64,000 nucleotides of DNA, from positions 77,159,034 through 77,223,033 of the forward strand of contig OY720345.1 of NCBI GenBank assembly GCA_963082975.1, written 5' to 3'. Position numbers and translations under genes: made by a program. This document shows, in pieces, positions 55,329 to 64,000 of this stretch. A model generated the notes under the pieces. That model had not been told where the DNA came from. It ran no database searches and saw only the letters and a program-made list of their open reading frames with translations. This DNA comes from Labia minor (Eukaryota; Arthropoda; Insecta; Dermaptera; Spongiphoridae). The number at the start of each line of letters is the position of its first letter. Position 1 is the first letter of the stretch.

Positions 55329-56644
55329 ATGTAGAATTCGATCAACATATTAGGAGATTACCGCAAGAATTAGTAGGTAATATTCTGCAATATACAACAA
55401 TCCAAGAATTGGTTCTCTTTAGTGAAGATCCATATTATTATGATGTGATTATCAATACTGGAATTGTCTATTCTTTACCAGCTATTTCATTCGACGGTCC
55501 AAATTCCTACTACGCTGAACAGTTTTTTGAACGATTCCATTTTTTAATAGAAACTGTTGATGTAAGTGAATCGAATTTGGAATTTTTAATCAAGTTGCTA
55601 AAACATTCATCCATGCCAAGATTAAAAAAAATTGTTTTTCAAGATTTCTCCAAAAGTCAATTAGTTATAATAGGAAATCTTCTAATCAAATTATCAAATG
55701 AACTCCAAGAAGGTAAATTGCCAAATTGTCCTATTTTCAATAAGGTAGAAGAAATTATTATAAATGGGTCCAGATTAAATTATGATATTTTTCTAAGGGA
55801 TATTAATTTGTTTTTTCCAAATTTAAAAAAGTTAAGTCTTCCAAATGAATTTTTTTGTAGTAAAAGTATAAATAAATTAATAATGAAAATGAACAAACTT
55901 GTAACATTAAATTTGCCGATAATATTGATAAAAACAATGGAACCCTTGAAATCCATAGTTAACTTTTCTAATTTAAGAAAATTGGAAATCGCTTTTCATT
56001 CTGATAATAAAACCTGGCCATCTTATTTGTCAAAATTACAAAATTTAGAACATCTACAAATTAGATATAATGGCCCTGAAGAAATTCCCAGGAGTTATTT
56101 TGAAATTGCACCATTAGGTAAATTGAAAAAAGTAATGTTACTAGAAATAAAATCCTTTACAAAACAACTAGTTAAAGTGTTTCTTGAAAAAAGGTTACCA
56201 TTAACAAATTTGAAAATAGAATCATGCGACGATATTCATAGAAATGCCTTGAAAATGCTTAATCAGTTTGAAAATTTAACAGATCTCCGATTAGAATACT
56301 GTGATTTATTAAGAAGTAGTTATCTAAAAGATATCCATCAAATAAAAAAATTAAATATTTTATCATTGTTTGCATGTGAAAAAATATCGAATAAAGTACT
56401 TCCATACATTTTGAAATGTAAAAAATTATATCAATTAATTCTTCCATTGACAAAAAAGACACAAGTTAATTCATTAATTAAAATGAACAAATACTTGCGT
56501 CTTCATACATTGAACGTTTATACAACTGATACAAATGATGATGATGATGATACAATAACAGAGGAGGTTGGCATTTGTAAAAAATTGTTACCTTCTGCAA
56601 GTAATATCGAAATTATTTCAATGTATATGATGGATATTTTATAA

Positions 56645-57840
56645 TATACCTAAGTATATAATAATAAGATTTATAGAAACTTTTTATTGATTAAAAATAC
56701 ATCTTTAAGAAAAAAAACCTCAAATAAATAGCGTATAGGTGTATTTATATGTAATTATATTAAAATGAATAAAAATAGATTTATATGTACTTTTTAAGAG
56801 TTATGTATATATAAAACTTTAATATGAAAAATGTAAAAAATTATCAATGTATATTGAAATGGAAAAGAAATTGTTAAAGTTAAATCATATTGTCATCAAT
56901 GTTTTTTTTTTTTTTTTTGTAAGTTAATAAAAGCAACTTTAATATAAAAATTTAACAAAATACTCATTGAATTTTGAATATTATTACGATGTGAAAATAT
57001 TACTTTAATATAAAAATTAAATAAATTACTCTTGTTTATTTGTATTTAAATGTAAAATTGATGTTTTATTTAAAAAAGACGATTGTATTTAATATTTTTA
57101 ACGTATATATTAATTAATATTAATTATTAAATATAATAATAATTCATTAATGTTAATAAATATTATAAAATGAAATTTGTGAATTTATTTTGTTTTACTT
57201 ATTCAATCCCATATCCTTTACCATATTCTTTATATATATTATAAATAAATAAATAAATCGTTATATAATATATGTACATATTATTTATTATATGATTTCT
57301 CAAACTTTAGTCTCATAAATTAATACAAGTTTGTAAAATTTTAAATAATTAAGAATATTTTTAATAGATAGAATCCATGAATATTTTTTACTTGATATTT
57401 AAATTAATATCATATATTATAATAATTAATAATTAATATCAAATATTAATTTAAATAAAAAAAGAAAAAAAATATTCTCGATTGGGTGTTGAAACAAAGG
57501 ATAACAAAAAACATAAAAAATTAAAAAAAGAAATTTTTAAAAATAAATAATATATTCTTTCATTTTACATAATAAAAATATTAAAAAAATATATTATAAA
57601 TATTATAATTAATTTTTACCTCTCATAATTTTTACGGTAAAATTATAAAATTAAATTTTTAAAAATAAATAATAAATTCGTTCATTTTACATCATAAAAT
57701 AATTATTTTTTTATGCCGAAAACGAAGGGTCATCGTCGGCCAACATTTCATAATTAAAATAATAATAATCAAAATAAATAATACAATAAATAAAGTAATT
57801 GAAAAATGAAATTAATGATGAAAATGAATACAGATCATTT
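56645..57840. other. AT-rich 3' flank of the F-box gene
   Basis: Counterpart of 26209-27724 without the family D insertion. No gene. The poly-T run near 56,902 is about two bases longer than in copy 1. Confidence 0.5.
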
Positions 57841-59060
57841 GTTACAATGTATTCCTATCTTTAAGGGCGAGTCAAACGTACTCCAAAGATAAAATTTATA
57901 GCGCATTTCCTTATGACTAGCACGAATTTCTCCTCAGGTACGTTAGAGATAAAATTCAAGGCCGTGTCAATGAAATGCTGACCCACGTAAATCTAACCAT
58001 CTGGGAAGATTTAAGAAAGGATCCTAGGCACATATTTCGCGAAACAAAAAGCGAGAGTAATCCCTACGATTCAAATTACAATAGACAATTCGCTCCCAGA
58101 AATCACTCTCATTCTAATAATTATCAAAATTACCACCCCCCTCCCCGCTACCACAATTCGCAAGGCCCTTTTAATCATTTCACCTCACGAAATGTTAACC
58201 AACTCCCCCAATTTAGAAACAATGGCATGCCCCAACAAATTCTGGACCTAATGAAACCAGACGTAGAAGCGGGTAGACAGTCAGATTTTAATAGGCAAAA
58301 ATTAAAAATAGAGCAAATCAAAAAAATAGAGGGTCAAAATGAAAATGTATCGTTTATAGACAATATAACTAAGTCAGACAAAATTGAAAAAATAAATATT
58401 GGGTTGGAAAATAGAGAAATTGTAATAAAAGAGCAGGTACCAGAAATAGTAAATTTAAAAGAAAGAATTGACCAGGCCCCGGAGGCAATGTCTATTAGCA
58501 AAATTCAAATTTCAAAAAGTCCAAATAGGGATAATAAAGAAAATATAGAAACAATAGGGAAGGGACCAGAGTGTAGAAAATTAAAAGAAAAAATTGACAC
58601 ATGCATGAAAATAATTCCCAGTGTTCCGATAAAAGAATTTACAAAAAGGAAAAATATACCGATGGACGCAGTCAAAATAAATTCTAAGGAGCCCACAGAG
58701 GTAATGTCATGGAGAAAGATGCCCATTGTTCTGATAGGTGTAGTGTCAGGTAGCGAAGAGCAAGAGAAATTAGAAATGGAAAGTACCTGCAATATAATTG
58801 ATAAATTTAAAACACACACCCCCCTTGGGCCCATTCAAATTAGAATAAATAAAAACAATAATTTTTTTTCAATCTCCTATAGAAAATACACGGGAGTTAT
58901 ATCGAATAAAATTTTAATAATAAATAATAAAAACAAGGCATCGCATATTTCGAGACATTCAAAGCAAGGCACCCGTCCCAAGCTTTTTTATAGAAATCAA
59001 TTAGTAGTTGTTTGCAAAATTAAATATCATATTGTGTTAGTAAATTATATTAGATCATGA
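57841..59060 (+). pseudogene. Ty3-like gag remnant (copy 2)
   Basis: Same sequence as 27725-28944: a gag-like start, then a 361-codon frame from ATG 57975 to TGA 59060. No difference from copy 1 was noticed in the coding part. Confidence 0.55.
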
Positions 59061-60003
59061 AGTTAATGATAGTCATAATATTAATAATAGTAATAATAAT
59101 TCGTCTTGTCCGTATTCTGTAAATTTAAATAATAAAACTTTTGATACCGTAAATGAAATTGATAATAAGAACAATGATAGTGTTAAAATTAATAGAAATA
59201 ATAGTTCTTCTTGTCTGTCTTCTGTAAATTTAAATATTAAAACGTTTATTACAGTAATTGAATTTGATAATAAAAATTGTGATAGTGTTAAAATTAATAG
59301 TAATAAGAAGCCTTTTAGTCCGTCTTCTGTAGATTTAAATAATGAAACTTTTATTACAGTAAGTGAAATTGATAATAAGAATAATGATAGTGTTAATATT
59401 AATAGTGATAATAATTCTTCTTGTCCGTCTTATGTAAAATTAAATGAAAAAACTTTTGATCCATTAATTGAAATTAATAGTGTTAATGATATTAATAATA
59501 TTAGTCCTGCTAGTCCGTCCAGTGTAAATTTAAATAATAAACCTTTTGATACGGAAATTGAAATTAATAATAACACTAATCATAATGTTAAAAATAATTG
59601 TAATAATAATCCCCCTCGTCTGTCTTATGTAAATTTAAAAGAAAAAATTTGTGAATCAATAATTGAAATTAATAATGTTAATAGTAATAATTGTCCTGAT
59701 AGTCTGTTTTATGTCGTTCTGTCTGTGAATGAAAAGCCATCATTAACAGAAACCGAGCCTGAAATTAGCCAACGAAATGATCTCTCAAATAAACATCCTA
59801 ATGAATTTTTCCAGCACTTAAAAAATAAAATCGAGTCTATAAAAGTAACTAAAAACATACCTGCGGATATTGTCAATCGTACGTCCCATCATAGTCTAAA
59901 TAAATCATTAATAAATGAAATTCTGTCTGAGTCTAGTCTGTTAACGGTTAGAAATAAAAAAATTGCTAAGTCTCCAAGTTTAAATGCAATGAACCAAATA
60001 TAG
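59059..60003 (+). pseudogene. gag with expanded in-frame repeats (copy 2)
   Basis: Counterpart of 28943-29887, again open throughout without an early ATG, with the DLSNKHPNEFFQHL block near the end. The 47-bp sequence that opens it (59057-59103) has no partner upstream in this copy. Confidence 0.7.
59104..59724 (+). repeat. degenerate coding tandem repeat (copy 2)
   Basis: Same array of about 6.5 units as at 28988-29608, with the same unit order. Confidence 0.8.
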
Positions 60004-60596
60004 AAAAATATGTCCCGTCTCTCATAAAAAAAATTGGGAATTAGATAAAAGTCTGTCGTATAAAAAATATTTCTTGTTCAATAATGTCTCGTTCATGAGA
60101 GACAAAATAATTAAATTATCCCGTCTAGTCGTACCATTGTTTTTTTTTAAATTTAATAGGCAATTCATTTCAAGTTTATAATAGTCACTTTGGTATAGCT
60201 AAAAAGAAAAACCAAATGATTAGCCATTCAGATTTATATTAGAAAAATTTAATTAAAATTGTAATGTCTGATTTCAATGCATTTAATTGTCTGTCACAAA
60301 GTCTGTTTTAAGAATTAGTTTTGAAGTATAAATGGAATAGAGGTTTCCAACTGTTTTGTCATTATCTTATAGGGAATGGTAAATTTCATTGGAAAATGAT
60401 GTGTCTATAAAAAAATATAAATAAGAAATAATTGTCATTAAAATGAATAAAATTGGAAAATTATATACTTATAATTATGATAGAGGTGTATTTTGTATTG
60501 AAACTAACAAAAAGAAAAAGTTAAATTTTTTAATTTATATTTTTAAAAAAAATAAAATTGTATAATATGAAATACTATTTATATAAATGTCTTAAT
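60004..60596 (+). pseudogene. integrase zinc-finger and 3' remnant (copy 2)
   Basis: Counterpart of 29888-30480 (KYVPSLIKK, SLSYKKYFLFNN in shifting frames), ending beside the eIF4G stop codon. Confidence 0.65.
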
Positions 60597-60599
60597 AAA

Positions 60600-63500
60600 T
60601 TATAATATTAAAATTTCACTCTCTTGTGAAAGTTCACCAGAAATAAAATCTTTAATTTCAACGTTTTGAGATTCCATTTCTTGACGTATAGTTGCAGGAT
60701 TCTAAAACAAAAAAAATAATTGTTGAATTCGCAAAAATAAACCATTTTCTCTTTTTTCTTTATAATTACTAAATTTTATAAATTTATTTATACATAAAAA
60801 ATAGTTTTTTTTTCCCTCAGAGTCAATTTGCATCAAGTTATCTCAGAAACTCTAGTCTGACTTAAAAAGTTATGTTTTATCATTTTATTTAAAATACAAA
60901 ATTAAAATATGCATGTAAAATTAATTATAAATAATATAAACTGATTTATTATTCATTACCTGAGTCTTCACAATTATTTGAAATAAATGAGGAAGAAGTT
61001 TAGAACAATCAATATCTTTAATTTTAATAGCATCTCGGAATTGAGCCCAAGAAATGGATTTCGAAGTAATAAGTGGGGCTAAAAAAAATGAAAATACATT
61101 AAATAATAACTTATTATAGAAATATATCAAATCAAAATAATAATTTAGTTTTTTCAGCCCTGTTGAGCTTCAATCCATCATAGAGATCCGTAAATAAATT
61201 ATCATCATGTTTAAATTATTTATTATATATATAAAATGCTTAAGATGGAAAAAAATATTAAAAAAGTTTAATTACCAAGGAAATCCGCAGCAAAGTTCCA
61301 AAACTTGGGAACATCAATGATAATATCTTTAGCTAAATCAAATATATCCATAAAACTAAAAATATAAATAATATTAAAATAATATAAATAATTATTAATT
61401 AAATATAAAAATTAAGTTTAAACATACCCATTCAAGATATCATCAACTTTCAAAATATCATTTGATACAAGATGTATTAAAATTTTAGAAATGCTTTCGC
61501 GAACATTAACCGATCTTTCAATTCCAAGGTTAAGTAAAATATTAACAAATTCAGATCGTTGTTCTTCAATTAATTCCTCAAGAACATTATCTGAGAGTTC
61601 CTATAATTCAAATAATTATAATTAATTGAAAGAAAATAATAAGATATATATAATTTAAAATCTATAAAATTCAGTAACGAGGAATTCCAAAATAAATCTT
61701 GAATGAAATTAATAAGAAAAAGAATATTCATCATATATATTACATATATATATATAAAAGTGTGTATGAATCAAGAAAATATAATTACTTTTAAATTGTC
61801 GTTTGATAAATATTCATCAAGAATATTTGATGTATGTAGTTTCAGTTGATTTTCATCTAATTTTACTGGAGCTTTCAATAGTCCAGATGTTGAATTGAGA
61901 TTATGTGATGTATTTGGAGGAATAATTGGTCTTGTAGTTGGAGTAATATTTGAAGTTTGTCCAACTCCACTTGAAGATGTTACTGATGGGGATATCCCAA
62001 CATTTGAAAAAGGGAGAGAATTATGGGCATCTCTATGTGATGATGATGAATTATCCCTTGAATTAGAACGAGAAACCGGAGGAGTTGCTCTAGCTAAATT
62101 GAAAAATATTCAAATAAAATAAGGTATTGCTAAAACTTTAAATAAATAGTTTATTATCATTATTATGCATTTATGGTTTTACCTTCATTTTTATGTGAGC
62201 TAAGCATTCTTTTACGTTCACTTTCTACGTCCAATCCTAAAGTATTTGAAGATCTCATGAGATCTGAAGAACGTTTATCATCACTTGTATCTAATGCAGC
62301 AAATTTGTTACTATTAAATGAAGCTGATTTTTTCTCATCCGTTTTCGTGGAAACTCCTCTGCGCCATTGTGAAAATTTGCCTTTATAGCCAAGTTGTAAA
62401 TGGGTATCAAGTGACCCTTGCTATATAAGAGAAAAACATTATAAGAAAAATGAACTTTAAAACAAAATAATAATAAATTTATTTCAATACTGTTGATTAT
62501 ATTATATATTATTAGGATGTTAAAGTAAATTATTTATAATTTTCGAAATAATATATATTAAAAAATTATTTTGATGAAAATTTGAGATTATATTAAAAAT
62601 AAAGTGTTAACTAACTAACCTTTAATTGTTTAATTTTTGTTAAATCAAAAGGAGCAGGCCTTCTCCAAGATACCGATTGCCATTCCTCATTTTCTGAAAA
62701 AATTTAATTTTTGATAAATTAATGAATTCACAAGAAACGAATATCAATCAATGGTTTTAATATATAATTAATGATTATTTATTTTTAAGGCAAATCTAAC
62801 TTGAGTGGACATGCTTTTACATTATTTTTCATTTTAAAGTCAATAGGAGCGAACTTACTAAGTTTTCTACGATCTTGAAGTCTATCATCCTTTCGAGGAG
62901 TATTCATAGTATTTAAATTAAGAGTTTCTATTGTCTCTCTTTCACGATCAGCTTCTTTTTGAATTTGATCGATAGTTTTTGGATTAGATTCATCTCTTCT
63001 GGGAACCCATTTATTTAATCGCAATTCTTCCACATCTTGTACCATAAAACGGACCCGAGATGAAATTTCTCCTCTTCGATTTGCAAGCTGTTTCATTTGA
63101 TCTATATAGGGACCGAGATCCTAAAAAAAATATTAAGATTAAAATTAAAAAATAATTATATATAATAGAAAGATTAAAATTATTAAATAATTACCTGATA
63201 ATTATTATTACTTTTACTTTCAAGATCTTTTCCAATTGTCGTAAGTAATTTACATAGACATTCTAAACTTTCTTCATCACCTCCGCTTAGTAAATGTTTG
63301 ATACATCGGATCATTATATTTACAGTCAACATCGATAATTTGTATAATTCTCCAATGAATCTAAAAATATATTTGTAGTTAAATGATAAATAGATGAACA
63401 TATAAGAGAAGAAATAGAAACTTTAATTTATAATGTTCAGATTTTAAAATCGTCAAAGATACTCAGAAACTCTAGTCTGACATAAAAAATAGTTTCATCA

Positions 63501-64000
63501 TTCAAAAATAAAGACAAGTGTTCTAAATAAATATTCAATCTTTCTTTTCTATTAAACAAATTATTAGTACCTTATATTTCCCAAGGATTTCATTCGAATT
63601 TTTCTCCAATCTTCATCAAATTGCAATTGTAATTCTTTCTTTTTTTCCTAAAAATACAATTTTTTTCACACAATTATTAAAGAACGATTTATTAATATTT
63701 TCATTTTTTATTAATTATATTTAATCATAAAGAAATTATCCTTAAAATATTTTTAGCTTCACTACTTTCATTAAATAATGTAATAATCATTTTATTGTTT
63801 TATTTAATCTGTATATATAATATAATAACTTACGGGATCTACACAATTTTTAATTTCCTCAAGCTTTTTATCTTTATCAATTTCTGCTTCTTTATTTTTT
63901 TCAAATTCTTCTTGACATCTATTGATTAAAATTTTTCGAAAATTACCCGTTTCAACTTTTTCACCAGGTTTTGTATTGGAAGAATTAGGGACCGCCATGT
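60600..64000 (-). CDS. eIF4G: eukaryotic translation initiation factor 4G, 3' part (copy 2, cut by window end)
   Basis: Exons are at the positions of copy 1 plus 30,116: 60600-60701, 60960-61078, 61276-61355, 61428-61600, 61789-62093, 62183-62420, 62620-62693, 62859-63120, 63195-63360, 63571-63647 and from 63834 to the window end. They encode the end of MIF4G (from [20 protein letters not shown] on) and the whole MA3 region. All splice sites and frames seen in copy 1 are kept. Whether this copy has its own 5' half, promoter and eIF4E-binding motif cannot be judged here. Confidence 0.9.

Larger units (their letters stand above)
53035..56644 (+). pseudogene. F-box/LRR protein gene interrupted by a half-LINE
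   Basis: Exon 1 is 53035-53099 (ATG in tcatgccatcc, donor gtaagt). Exon 2 starts at 53195 after ctgttaattctag and runs 16 bases to 53210. A 2.1-kb element then intervenes, and the exon resumes at 55340 until TAA at 56642-56644. Skipping the element and one target copy gives an open frame of 461 codons with conserved phase. The F-box reads RRLPQELVGNILQYTTIQEL. The rest is a series of degenerate leucine-rich repeats (LVTLNLPIILIKTME, LRKLEIAFHSDNK, LTDLRLEYCDLL, LNILSLFACEKIS). F-box/LRR proteins choose substrates for SCF ubiquitin ligases by binding Skp1 through the F-box. As assembled, the element should abolish normal expression, since its poly(A) end lies inside exon 2. Confidence 0.85.
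55978..64000. repeat. segmental duplication, copy 2 (cut by window end)
   Basis: Pairs with 25542-33884. It lacks about 320 bp present in copy 1 at 27.1-27.4 kb. Unlike copy 1, its left side continues into the full F-box gene, so this copy looks closer to the original arrangement at that edge. Confidence 0.95.

Overview
The window is animal nuclear DNA, very AT-rich, with spliced genes and short GT-AG introns. I see no bacterial operons, ribosome-binding sites or CRISPR arrays. Multi-domain chitin-binding proteins, an eIF4G gene, a GLUT-type sugar transporter, and mariner, hAT, Ty3, BEL/Pao and Jockey-like elements point to an arthropod, most likely an insect. A parasitoid wasp is my guess, but nothing here proves it. 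Many reading frames break at homopolymer runs, which may be real decay or long-read sequencing error.

Layout. 1-3.2 kb: AT-rich DNA with one mariner remnant. 3.2-11.1 kb (minus): a large gene for a secreted-type protein with about eight chitin-binding type 2 modules and one 2.9-kb exon rich in Asn, Lys and Glu; its introns hold hAT-like elements, a non-LTR fragment and a long palindrome. 11.4-24 kb: a repeat field with several short dispersed families, about eight small hAT-like elements and a tRNA-derived SINE. Three exons of a GLUT-like gene lie inside it, with the expected middle exon absent. 24-30.4 kb: retroelement pieces around a truncated F-box/LRR fragment. 30.5-38.4 kb (minus): eIF4G with the eIF4E-binding motif, MIF4G and MA3. 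38.6-42.8 kb: a transposase fragment, a SINE, a Ty3 RNase H-integrase fragment and an RS-rich exon. 42.8-49.9 kb: one Ty3 element with both LTRs, internally deleted. 50-51.3 kb (minus): 5' end of a BEL/Pao element. 53.0-56.6 kb: an F-box/LRR gene split by a Jockey-like half-LINE with target-site duplication. 56-64 kb: a near-identical second copy of the 25.5-33.9 kb block, including the 3' half of eIF4G, cut by the window end.

The host genes do not form a pathway. The main story is structural: a recent duplication of at least 8 kb (or an assembly or haplotype artefact) carrying part of an F-box gene, two retroelement gag remnants and an essential translation factor, beside several internally deleted retrotransposons. 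The two most informative objects are the F-box gene, whose frame and splice sites agree only when the half-LINE is skipped, and the Ty3 element, where most of the reverse transcriptase is missing and two diverged integrase zinc-finger-like modules stand in tandem.
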